Positions 27,268 to 35,006 of a stretch of DNA of 64,000 bases are shown here, piece after piece. Positions within the stretch are counted from its first letter, which is position 1; each line of letters starts with the position of its first letter. The position numbers and the translations under genes were made by a program. The notes beneath the pieces are model-generated. The model was not told the origin of the DNA. It did no database searches and was given only the letters and a program-made list of their open reading frames with translations. Source of the stretch: Shewanella woodyi ATCC 51908 (GTDB lineage: Bacteria > Pseudomonadota > Gammaproteobacteria > Enterobacterales > Shewanellaceae); contig NC_010506.1 of the NCBI RefSeq assembly GCF_000019525.1, positions 992,001 through 1,056,000 on the forward strand. Direction: 5' to 3'.

Positions 27268-27611
27268 ACAATGGTATCTCCCTGTTTTATATTCTTATTT
27301 TCACTATTACCAGCTGAGAGCTCTAATACTTGAGTCGCGCCACGGCATGCGCTACTACGCCAAGGCGCTAGGTTTGAAGTGATCTTAAGCACCTTATTTT
27401 TACTATTGAGGTAAACAATATCTAAGGGATAGCGCATCCCCATGGTGTGTACTGAATTACAGGGAGAGATAAGCATTCCCTGCTCAGTTGTCAGCTGTTT
27501 TCTACCCAGTAAACCACGCAGTCTTAGCCAAGGAGTGTTAGCAAGGTAGATATGTTCGATACGACTTCCCTTAGGGGTTGAAAGCTGTGTTTTTTTCATT
27601 TTATAGCTCAT
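27255..27611 (-). CDS. DUF192 family protein inside the Tad operon
   Basis: A 118-aa protein of the DUF192 family, recognisable from WLRLRGLLGRKQL (about residues 28-40), NSVHTMGMRYPLDIVYLN (about 52-69) and the LELSAG and GDTI ends. The start at 27611 overlaps the tadC stop by 11 bp; an ATG four codons later (27599) would start just after it. Members often carry signal peptides, but none is visible here. Molecular function is not known. It lies between tadC and tadD within a run of overlapping genes, so it must be expressed with the pilus machinery. Confidence 0.85.
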   Translation of the reverse strand: MSYKMKKTQLSTPKGSRIEHIYLANTPWLRLRGLLGRKQLTTEQGMLISPCNSVHTMGMRYPLDIVYLNSKNKVLKITSNLAPWRSSACRGATQVLELSAGNSENKNIKQGDTIVWQD

Positions 27612-28464
27612 ACATAAACTTCATTGCGATGGGGAAAGCCAAAATCATGAATGTCACCGGAAAGATAAATACGATGAGGGGAAAAACCAGTTTAACTGGC
27701 GCTTCTAGGGCTTTCTTTTCGGCACGTTGAAATCGTTCAATACGGCGCTGATCCGATTGAACTCTTAAGGTTTGGCCTAGACTGGCACCTGTTTTTTCTG
27801 CCTGAGCAAGTGCACTGACTAAGCTATTTATCTCGGTGATCTGTACTCGCTCTGCCATATTTCTAAATGATTGAGCACGGGACATACCAGCGCGCATATC
27901 TCGGATCACTTTTTCAAACTCGATCCTCAATGGGCCTGATGGACCACGCTCAACGGCTTGGCTGATTGCGCCTGTCATATTCAATCCCGCTTCAATAGAC
28001 ATGGTTAAATAATCGAGGTACACAGGTAGCGATTTTACGATGAGTGCTTGACGCTTTTTTCGCAGATCATTGAGGGTGATAACTGGCAAAATATAGCCAA
28101 ATAATCCAGCTAAGATCAGATACTTGATACTGATATCGTCGAGTAGGAGACCGCAAATAGTTGCTAAACCTACAGCAAAAAGAGTACTGAGGATCCTGAT
28201 CGCAAAATACTGTTCTGCGGTCATCATGTAGGAGACGCCGGAGATCTGCAGTTTCTTGGATATTCTCTCTAGATAATCAACACTTAAGTTTTCACTGACG
28301 TAAAACGCGAATAAGCGAACCAGTGGCCAGATGAGCTTTAAGCCCGGTGAAAGCGGATCCATAAATTCGCGATTGGCCTGTGGCACTTTGCGATAGATAC
28401 GTATACTGCTTATCGTCAGGAAGATAAATGCTATGGTGAAAACAGTAACAATTAAATTAACCAT
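27601..28464 (-). CDS. tadC: Tad pilus inner-membrane platform protein TadC
   Basis: A 287-aa T2SS-F-domain protein. The N-terminal helix (NLIVTVFTIAFIFLTISSI) is followed by a cytoplasmic stretch, then the GspF-like core with LPVYLDYLTMSIEAGLNMTG (about residues 144-163), RGPSGPLRIEF and AEKTGASLGQTLRVQSDQRR (about 221-240). It ends with a hydrophobic pair (LVFPLIVFIFPVTFMILAFP). The family forms the membrane platform together with TadB. The start follows the tadB stop by 8 bp and the end overlaps the DUF192 gene. Confidence 0.93.
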   Translation of the reverse strand: MVNLIVTVFTIAFIFLTISSIRIYRKVPQANREFMDPLSPGLKLIWPLVRLFAFYVSENLSVDYLERISKKLQISGVSYMMTAEQYFAIRILSTLFAVGLATICGLLLDDISIKYLILAGLFGYILPVITLNDLRKKRQALIVKSLPVYLDYLTMSIEAGLNMTGAISQAVERGPSGPLRIEFEKVIRDMRAGMSRAQSFRNMAERVQITEINSLVSALAQAEKTGASLGQTLRVQSDQRRIERFQRAEKKALEAPVKLVFPLIVFIFPVTFMILAFPIAMKFMYEL

Positions 28465-28472
28465 GCAGCCTC

Positions 28473-29324
28473 CTAAACATCAATTGCAACGATTTTACGA
28501 ATGGAGAGATAACCACTTGTCAGCATGATGAAGATCAGTGCCATCAAGGCCCAGCCCATAGGTTCGGTGAGGATCCTACCCATGGATTTAGGCTCCATAT
28601 GGTAGAGTACAAAGCCGATAAAGAGTGGCAGCATGGTCATCACTATGCCCTGCATCTTTCCCTGTGAGGTGAGGGCATCTATCTTGCCCTCCATCTCTAT
28701 CTTTCTTCTTAGGGTTGAGGAGAGTCTGAATAACACCTCGGCTAGGTTTCCACCTACCTCCCGTGAGATCTGCATACCTGCGGTGACGAGTTGAAACTCA
28801 TCTTCTGGGATACGTTTATACATATTGTCGAGGGCGGTATTAAATTCGACCCCCAATCTCTGCTCCCTTTGAAATAGCTGAAACTCCTGCTTGATAGGAG
28901 CCTGCATCTCTTCAGACATAAATTCGATAGCTGTACTGACATTGGCACCAGATTGCATAGAGGAGGCGATCATGTTGAGGGCATCTGGAAGCTGATGGAC
29001 AAATTTACGTCGGCGGCGTTTATGCAGGAATTTGTATGCAAACCTAGGAATGAAAGCCAGTACAATACTGATAATGATCCCCAAAGCCCAAGATCCTAAA
29101 AATATTCTGACAATAAAAGGAACCGAGAACAGGGTGATCATGTTGAGCATGAATAGCTGCTTAGGTTCGATAAAAAGGAACATATCGAACAGGTTCGTTT
29201 TTGCCGATGAAGTGAAGGTCTCCTGATACTTCTGGGCAAACTTTGCAGAAAGGTGTTTAAGGGACCACACCAAAATTGCTACGGCAAAAAAAGCAAATAT
29301 TGCGGAGAATACGGCACTAGTCAT
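28473..29324 (-). CDS. tadB: Tad pilus inner-membrane platform protein TadB
   Basis: A 283-aa T2SS-F-domain protein paired with TadC. It has an N-terminal helix (VFSAIFAFFAVAILVWSL), two central helices (about residues 55-95), and the F domain with LPDALNMIASSMQSGANVST (about 111-130), RIPEDEFQLVTAGMQISREV and GNLAEVLFRLSSTLRRK. Two terminal helices follow. Its start overlaps the end of the FHA-TadA gene by 8 bp, indicating coupled translation and equal dosage with the motor ATPase. Confidence 0.93.
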   Translation of the reverse strand: MTSAVFSAIFAFFAVAILVWSLKHLSAKFAQKYQETFTSSAKTNLFDMFLFIEPKQLFMLNMITLFSVPFIVRIFLGSWALGIIISIVLAFIPRFAYKFLHKRRRRKFVHQLPDALNMIASSMQSGANVSTAIEFMSEEMQAPIKQEFQLFQREQRLGVEFNTALDNMYKRIPEDEFQLVTAGMQISREVGGNLAEVLFRLSSTLRRKIEMEGKIDALTSQGKMQGIVMTMLPLFIGFVLYHMEPKSMGRILTEPMGWALMALIFIMLTSGYLSIRKIVAIDV

Positions 29325-31035
29325 CTCTTTTATCCTTATCGAAGATATCCAGTCTCACTTTTACACCTTGCTTGCGTAGCTGCTCATAAAACTCAGGCAT
29401 AGTGCCTGTGGCAGTGTAGTAACCTTGGACCTTTCCTTCGCTATTGAAGCCAGTTTGTTCAAATTTAAAGATCTCTGACAGTTGGACAATCGAGCCCTCT
29501 AAACCTGTGATTTCACAGATGCTGGTGATCCGTCGGGAACCATCAGAAAAGCGTGACTGCTGCACTATGATATTGACGGCTGAGGTTATCTGTTCGCGAA
29601 TAGCGGAGACGGGCAGATCCATCCCTGCCATCATCACCATCACCTCCAGACGTGAGATACAGTCCCGTGGTGAGTTAGAGTGTGCGGTTGTTAGCGAGCC
29701 GTCGTGACCTGTATTCATCGCCTGCAACATATCTAAAGCTTCACCGCCACGACACTCACCAATGACCACACGGTCTGGGCGCATCCTGAGGCAGTTTTTG
29801 ACTAAATCTCTAATCTCAATGGCGCCTTTCCCCTCTTGGTTTGGTGGACGGGCTTCCAGTGAAACTAAGTTGGGCTGGTAGAGCTGAAGCTCAGCGGCAT
29901 CCTCAACGGTGACGATACGTTCATTGTCGGGGATAAAGTTTGAGAGCACATTAAGCAGGGTTGTTTTACCTGAGCCTGTACCGCCAGAGATGATGATGTT
30001 CTTTTTCTGATTCACGGCAGTTTCAAGAAACCCTGCCATGGCTTGATTCATAGAGCCAAATTTGACTAAGTCATCGCAGCTTAGCCTTTGCTGCATAAAT
30101 TTCCGGATAGTAATGCAGGGGCCTTTAAGGGCAAGGGGAGGAATAACCGCATTTACTCGAGAGCCATCTTTTAATCGCGCATCGACCATAGGAGAGCTCT
30201 CATCGATACGTCTGCCGATTGGGGTGACGATACGCTCAATTGCGCCTAAGACAGCTTGATCATCTGAAAAAGCGATATCTGAGAGGTAGAGATTACCGGC
30301 TTTCTCATAGAAGATCTGATCATGACTATTGACCATTATCTCTGTAACGTCGGGGTCGTCTATCAAGCCTTCTAGTGGGCCAAGTCCAATGGTTTCATCC
30401 AACACCTCCTTGGTGAGGGACTCGACCTCAATATCTTTTGGTAGATTAATACTGGTGATGATCTGATTGATAAGTGATTCACTCTGGGCTCTTAGCTCCA
30501 CATCACTCATCTCGTTGACATTGACGCGCCTTAAGTCCATCAACTTAAGCAGTTCTGAGTGCACCTTTCTGCGCCATTCGTTTCGAGTTGCGATCTGCTT
30601 AAGCTGCTTATCGCTGAGAACTGGCTTCTCCTCCTGTTCCGGAGCATTATCAGCCTCTTTTGTTGGAGGAAGCTCCTCAGTTACTTCTTTGGTGACCTTG
30701 GTTTCAGCCTGCTCATATTGAGGCGCATCTTGGTATTGGGGATCTGTGCTGTGAACGCGAATCTGATAATCACCTACTTGGATCTTATCTGTCATAGAGA
30801 GCGGGCCATATTGGTCCCGCTTCTCATCATTGACTTTTAATCCGGTGCGGCTTTTATTATCGCGGATATAAATTCCATCATCACTCTGGGTTAAAATTGC
30901 GTGATGTTTGGATACTTTAAAGCCTCTTAATACGATAAGTTGCTCTGGATCTTTGCCAATTTTGCAGTGGGAGTGAATACACTGGAACTCACCCACCTTG
31001 GTGCCTTTAGTCGTGCTTACGATGACATTAAACAT
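29317..31035 (-). CDS. tadA: FHA-domain / TadA (CpaF) fusion: Tad pilus assembly ATPase
   Basis: A 572-aa hexameric motor ATPase for Flp pilus assembly. Residues 1-100 form an FHA domain: CKIGKDPEQL, then GFKVSKHHAIL and DNKSRTGLKVND carry the expected Gly, Ser-x-x-His and Asn/Gly positions. A charged linker (about 105-160, PPTKEADNAPEQEEKPV) leads to the CpaF-type ATPase. It contains GLGPLEGLIDDPDVTEIMVN (about 223-242), Walker A SGGTGSGKTTLLN (about 350-362), and the Walker B/His-box region RPDRVVIGECRGGEALDML with HDGSLTTAHSN (about 425-460). Ordinary TadA/CpaF is about 420-450 aa and lacks the FHA domain. FHA domains bind phosphothreonine, so control by a Ser/Thr kinase is possible; none is encoded in this window. 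Confidence 0.93.
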   Translation of the reverse strand: MFNVIVSTTKGTKVGEFQCIHSHCKIGKDPEQLIVLRGFKVSKHHAILTQSDDGIYIRDNKSRTGLKVNDEKRDQYGPLSMTDKIQVGDYQIRVHSTDPQYQDAPQYEQAETKVTKEVTEELPPTKEADNAPEQEEKPVLSDKQLKQIATRNEWRRKVHSELLKLMDLRRVNVNEMSDVELRAQSESLINQIITSINLPKDIEVESLTKEVLDETIGLGPLEGLIDDPDVTEIMVNSHDQIFYEKAGNLYLSDIAFSDDQAVLGAIERIVTPIGRRIDESSPMVDARLKDGSRVNAVIPPLALKGPCITIRKFMQQRLSCDDLVKFGSMNQAMAGFLETAVNQKKNIIISGGTGSGKTTLLNVLSNFIPDNERIVTVEDAAELQLYQPNLVSLEARPPNQEGKGAIEIRDLVKNCLRMRPDRVVIGECRGGEALDMLQAMNTGHDGSLTTAHSNSPRDCISRLEVMVMMAGMDLPVSAIREQITSAVNIIVQQSRFSDGSRRITSICEITGLEGSIVQLSEIFKFEQTGFNSEGKVQGYYTATGTMPEFYEQLRKQGVKVRLDIFDKDKRDD

Positions 31036-31044
31036 GTTGCACTC

Positions 31045-32355
31045 CTAATCCAGAATATAAAAAGCTTCAAGCTTATTGGTTTCTTCAGCCATCTCTAACC
31101 CGCGCTCTAGCTGCTTATCGTGGCTCTCCTCACCTGGGTATACGACAGTTGGGGTGACAAAGATAACCAGCTCACTCTTGTTATCCTTAAAGTCTCTGGA
31201 CTTAAACAGTTCACCTAAAATGGGGATATCACCTAGCAGAGGGAACTTGTTGACGATTTTTGACATCTCACTGTTAACTAATCCCGAGATAACGATGGTT
31301 TCATTATTCTTAACGTTGATGACAGACTCAGTGCGCCTAGTGAGCATACCTGGGATACCGTCGACAGCGACTGAAGGGTCGATAGAGCTAACTTCGGCCA
31401 TCACTCTACTGACAATATTGAGATCGTCATCGACTACAGGCTCGATATCGAGCTTGATGCCGTACTCTTTGTACTCAACATCAACTGCGCCAAGGCCGCT
31501 GACACTGCGAATAGGGAATTCACCACCGGCGAGAAAGTTAGCCGATTCACCACTGCGAGTGGTGAGGTTGGGTTCAGCCAGCATGCGGGCATCGCCCTTT
31601 TCTGATAGCAGCTGTATCTGCGAGCCTATGCCGGTCACTATGCCGAAATAGTTCCACCCTCGGGTATCTAAGACGCCAATGCTATCGGTGATTGCACTCG
31701 TTATTGTTTCTGAATACTGCCCCGGTGAGGATACGCTGAAGATGGGATTAGCGGAGAAAGCTTTAGCCGCGCCATATGCAGGCCCAGCCATGGATGATTC
31801 CCATTTGATACCTATGTTATTCAGGGTTGATTTATTAAACTCAACAATCTTAACCTGCATCTTAATCATGGGAGCCATAGTCTTGGCAAACTTAAGGTAT
31901 TTGATTAAGGAGACCACATTTGGGTCGGCTTCTATTATTGTCTCTAACTGCTCCTTTTGGGAGAGGTCTGCCTCACCTTGAACTATGATCAAGCCATCAT
32001 TTTCTGTGACCTTAATCGAAGGGAAAGCCGCCAACATCTTTTTTATGGTATCAGTGGTTTTCAGTGAGTTATCTGGCGTGACAGAGATGCTCAGCTTGAT
32101 CAGCTTGCCATCTTTTTGCCACAGCTGTACGTCGGTATTTCCCGGAGACTCAGCGATCAGTAAAACACCTTTATCATCGATAACTTTAGCACTGAGTACT
32201 TTGCCGTTACCCACTACAATTCGTTCAACATTTTTGGCGTTATAAAGTTCTACAGCCCCCATGTAGAGCTTAAGTGGGGTGTTATTATGTGCGTAGCTAA
32301 CAAGCGGGATGAAGATACATGCCCAAATAATTGCGATTAACTTTCTTGAGTTCAT
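31045..32355 (-). CDS. rcpA: Tad outer-membrane secretin RcpA/CpaC
   Basis: A 436-aa secretin that forms the outer-membrane channel for the pilus. It has a signal peptide (LIAIIWACIFIPLVSYA|HN), an N-terminal pilus-formation domain (GAVELYNAKNVERIVVGNGK, about residues 33-52), and a BON/N-domain region (about 100-150). The secretin core includes MQVKIVEFNKSTLNNIGIKW, LTTRSGESANFLAGGEFPI (about 263-281), MLTRRTESVINVKNNETIVI and GLVNSEMSKIVNKFPLLGDI (about 354-373), all typical. It overlaps the rcpC stop by 4 bp and is 9 bp from tadA. No rcpB gene is visible. Confidence 0.94.
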   Translation of the reverse strand: MNSRKLIAIIWACIFIPLVSYAHNNTPLKLYMGAVELYNAKNVERIVVGNGKVLSAKVIDDKGVLLIAESPGNTDVQLWQKDGKLIKLSISVTPDNSLKTTDTIKKMLAAFPSIKVTENDGLIIVQGEADLSQKEQLETIIEADPNVVSLIKYLKFAKTMAPMIKMQVKIVEFNKSTLNNIGIKWESSMAGPAYGAAKAFSANPIFSVSSPGQYSETITSAITDSIGVLDTRGWNYFGIVTGIGSQIQLLSEKGDARMLAEPNLTTRSGESANFLAGGEFPIRSVSGLGAVDVEYKEYGIKLDIEPVVDDDLNIVSRVMAEVSSIDPSVAVDGIPGMLTRRTESVINVKNNETIVISGLVNSEMSKIVNKFPLLGDIPILGELFKSRDFKDNKSELVIFVTPTVVYPGEESHDKQLERGLEMAEETNKLEAFYILD

Positions 32356-33248
32356 AGTGCTGTCTTATTCTTATATTGGCTAAGTTGTTCAAGTACTGAT
32401 TCTGGAAGTGGGTAGGCTTGTACTGTGGTTTTCATACCACTGCCACCAACAATCATCTCGACCTCCTGATTTAAAAGATCATCAGCTTGTCCGAAAAGTT
32501 GTTGTTCATGAAGTGAGATAAAATCGAGAGCCAGACTTTCAGTCTGATTGCGTAAAAAGGTCACGAATTTGCCTTTCTCTTTCGCAAGAGTGACTCTAGC
32601 TGCATCGTGAACAGATAAAGCCAGTGTGACTGTGTTATAGGCGTTTGGATTGTCGTATAGGGTGTCAGCTAGTTCAGGATTAACATCAACACTTTGTCTT
32701 CCTGTGGCTAGAACTGTGACATTCTCAAGAAGCAGTTGAAGTTTTTTGCGTTCAATGTCGCCAGATTCCTCGTCAAATGAGAGCAGTAGATCGATATGAT
32801 CCGATGGTACTAACATGCCTGCTGTTGAGTTGAGTTCATCAATATTGATGGTTACCGCTCGTTGGCCCTCTTTTAAAATATCTGAAAACTGCTCGGCTTT
32901 ATGCCCAGGCAAGTAGGTGCCCATTAATGGGCGGCCAGGAGACATAGGCTCAAGCAACATCTGACCGACTATCTGATTAAAATCTTTAGGGTGAATGGCA
33001 TCTAAAGGTAGGGTGTCCGCTTGGATCTTTCTAACAGACATATTGGCTTCTGAGATAATGTCGCCTTTTCTTAGCTCCTGTGTCGCAACGACAACTTGGG
33101 CCATCTTTATATTATCTTTTGATAGCTCTGCGATGAGCTCTTGCTCTTTCGTGATGAAGTAATTTTTGGTCGCCCAAGCTGCAATACTACCTAACACTAT
33201 GGCTATGATGAGTAGTACCCAGTTGAAGTCGAATGATTTGATCTGCAT
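32352..33248 (-). CDS. rcpC: Flp pilus assembly protein RcpC/CpaB
   Basis: A 298-aa inner-membrane-anchored protein with one N-terminal helix (WVLLIIAIVLGSIAAWA) and a SAF domain (MAQVVVATQELRKGDIISEA, about residues 48-67; GRPLMGTYLPG, about 104-114). A CpaB-type C-terminal domain follows (AVTINIDELNSTAGMLVPSD, about 130-149; TVTLALSVHDAARVTLAKEK). The family is found in nearly all Tad loci; it links the secretin to the inner membrane or periplasm. It is 13 bp downstream of the 62-aa pilin-like gene. Confidence 0.92.
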   Translation of the reverse strand: MQIKSFDFNWVLLIIAIVLGSIAAWATKNYFITKEQELIAELSKDNIKMAQVVVATQELRKGDIISEANMSVRKIQADTLPLDAIHPKDFNQIVGQMLLEPMSPGRPLMGTYLPGHKAEQFSDILKEGQRAVTINIDELNSTAGMLVPSDHIDLLLSFDEESGDIERKKLQLLLENVTVLATGRQSVDVNPELADTLYDNPNAYNTVTLALSVHDAARVTLAKEKGKFVTFLRNQTESLALDFISLHEQQLFGQADDLLNQEVEMIVGGSGMKTTVQAYPLPESVLEQLSQYKNKTAL

Positions 33249-33261
33249 GTTTTAACCTAAA

Positions 33262-33450
33262 TTAGTTGGGTAAGACTGAAAGAGACTTGCTGTACGCAAA
33301 GGCGGTATACCACTCTCGTAAAGTTTCGATACAGAGGTCCATAACGTCGCTATTATTATCTATTGGTGTTAACAGGGCGGCGACTAACGCCGCACATACA
33401 ACTAAGTACTCGACACTAGCTTGGCCTCTTATTTTTGATGTTTTAGGCAT
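33262..33450 (-). CDS. Very short pilin-like protein with a prepilin motif
   Basis: A 62-aa protein that opens with a basic leader and the motif RGQASVEYL, in which Glu and Tyr follow the Gly at +5 and +6 exactly as in Flp prepilins. A short hydrophobic stretch (VVCAALVAALL) is followed by a small tail with a second cysteine (DLCIETLREWY). After cleavage the mature protein would be about 50 aa. It has 2 bp spacing from the upstream exported gene and 13 bp from rcpC, so it is embedded in the operon and likely real. It may be a minor pilin capping or priming the fibre. Confidence 0.75.
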   Translation of the reverse strand: MPKTSKIRGQASVEYLVVCAALVAALLTPIDNNSDVMDLCIETLREWYTAFAYSKSLSVLPN

Positions 33451-33452
33451 CC

Positions 33453-34127
33453 TTAAAGTCCTTCCTTGACCTGATTTGCAACAATGTATATGACTGATTT
33501 TTTTGTGTTAAAGCTGATATCTACTAGGTTAGAGCCTTGGCTCATCTGTAAGGCTGCTTTTCCCGATTGAGTGTCCAAAATGGCTGAGTTTTCAACCCAC
33601 CCCCTTTGTTGAAAATGTCGCCTATAGAAGTGATAACTAGAGGCTAGGCTGTTAGGGGTTGACAGTATTAATGTGCGGCCCTGTTTGAATATATCGTTGG
33701 ATTTGATATCTGAAATTAGTGTTGATCCATTTGGCTTAGGGAACTGGACCTGATTATTCTTCTCAAGCTGACGGTCTGTGACATTTTTGGTGACTCCCAC
33801 ATAGGTAATAACGCGGTCATACTCTTGATGAATACGTGCCGTCAGCAAGAAGGGAGGCTGCATGCTGTTAATTACATAGTCGCCGTTGAACATCTGGGCA
33901 TCGAAGCGCTCACTCTTCTCCTCCCACTGCTTTTTAAAAAAACTGGCGATCATCATCTGGCTCTGCTCATCTTCCATCACCCAAGTTTTCATCGGGTAAC
34001 CGTGATAGAGCATGGAGTCTGCAACCACCTGAACCTCGGCAGTATCGGGGAACTCAACTTCCGGCCAGTCGTCGGCGAACAGATATGGAGAGGTAAGAAG
34101 AAGTACTAATGCCAAATATTTTTTCAT
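33453..34127 (-). CDS. Exported Tad-locus protein of unknown function
   Basis: A 224-aa protein with a signal peptide (YLALVLLLTSPYLFA|DDW). The mature part begins with WPEVEFPDTAEVQVVADSML and has the aromatic, charged blocks YPMKTWVMEDEQSQMMIASF and SSYHFYRRHFQQRGWVENSA (about residues 170-189). No catalytic motif is apparent. It lies 3 bp after a TadE-like gene and 2 bp before the 62-aa pilin-like gene. Co-location implies a periplasmic assembly factor. It is too long and too different to be RcpB by eye, though it could play that role. Confidence 0.75.
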   Translation of the reverse strand: MKKYLALVLLLTSPYLFADDWPEVEFPDTAEVQVVADSMLYHGYPMKTWVMEDEQSQMMIASFFKKQWEEKSERFDAQMFNGDYVINSMQPPFLLTARIHQEYDRVITYVGVTKNVTDRQLEKNNQVQFPKPNGSTLISDIKSNDIFKQGRTLILSTPNSLASSYHFYRRHFQQRGWVENSAILDTQSGKAALQMSQGSNLVDISFNTKKSVIYIVANQVKEGL

Positions 34128-34130
34128 CTG

Positions 34131-35006
34131 TTAACCTCCACAGTTAGCCGTACCATAGGTACATAGTCGGTTAGCAGGAAGCACATCGGGGCTCACATGA
34201 CCCAGTTTGAGACTACTTGGGCGAAGATCTTTACCGAAAGGGAGAATGCCCATTAAGCGCTGAGCTGTACGTATTACGCCATTGTCCATCACGTTAGTCA
34301 GTACCAGTTTTCGGGTTCGATTTTTCACATGATAGGGACCCGCTGCATTCCAGCCCGATGCGAGCAGGGCGCTTTGACTGTTAAAGTTCAGGTCTAACTC
34401 GTCAAAGGGTTCTATATAGAAGTTCTCAACTTGAGTACTAACGTTAGTGCGATAAAACTGATCTCTCTCTAATGAGAACCCCATAAAAGAGATAACGCCT
34501 AATGCTGTACTGGTGGCACCGTTTAAGACCCCAGGGAGCCGACTTCCATTGCTACTTCGAGTAAACCGGTCGAGCTCATCACTATTATTTGGGTTGTCTT
34601 GATTAGATTTAACTAAAGGTTGTAAATCCTGCGCAGCTCCCTGCTGCACCTGATGCTCAACTAAAGGGTGAACATGTTCGCTCCAGTCCCATTGTTCATT
34701 AGTAGAGCTAGCAATCTGGTTGCCATCTTGTTGGTAAAAGCGCCAAGGGATCTGCCTAGCAAGGTCGGCTTCGCTTTTTCTGGCCAGATAGATACCACTT
34801 CTGCGTGGTAGTTGGCTGGGTTGACGGTTTTTCCACACCGTTCTTTCCCATGCACTGTAGTGAGATGCCTGCTCAGCTCTATGTTGAATGCCTGTGAGCT
34901 TGGACATAAAGGGTAATAAGATAAGTAGAGGCACGATGACGTAGCTTAATCCAACTACTGACTCTACCATTGCTTGCCCCCGCTGCTTTGTATTAAACCT
35001 ATTCAT
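34131..35006 (-). CDS. TadE-like pseudopilin
   Basis: A 291-aa protein with the prepilin-type start QRGQAMVESVVGLSYVIVPL, Glu at +5 after the Gly, and a hydrophobic helix (about residues 11-35). A long periplasmic part follows, with basic and aromatic residues early (YSAWERTVWKNRQPSQLPRR) and three cysteines in the last 20 residues (RLCTYGTANCGG). Second of three TadE/TadG-type proteins in the locus. It overlaps the TadG-like stop by one base. Confidence 0.8.
   Translation of the reverse strand: MNRFNTKQRGQAMVESVVGLSYVIVPLLILLPFMSKLTGIQHRAEQASHYSAWERTVWKNRQPSQLPRRSGIYLARKSEADLARQIPWRFYQQDGNQIASSTNEQWDWSEHVHPLVEHQVQQGAAQDLQPLVKSNQDNPNNSDELDRFTRSSNGSRLPGVLNGATSTALGVISFMGFSLERDQFYRTNVSTQVENFYIEPFDELDLNFNSQSALLASGWNAAGPYHVKNRTRKLVLTNVMDNGVIRTAQRLMGILPFGKDLRPSSLKLGHVSPDVLPANRLCTYGTANCGG

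Noticed and set aside
31076..31651. 191-codon plus-strand frame opposite rcpA
   Set aside because: Antisense to a clear secretin gene, low-complexity Ser/Leu/Thr composition, no ribosome site.
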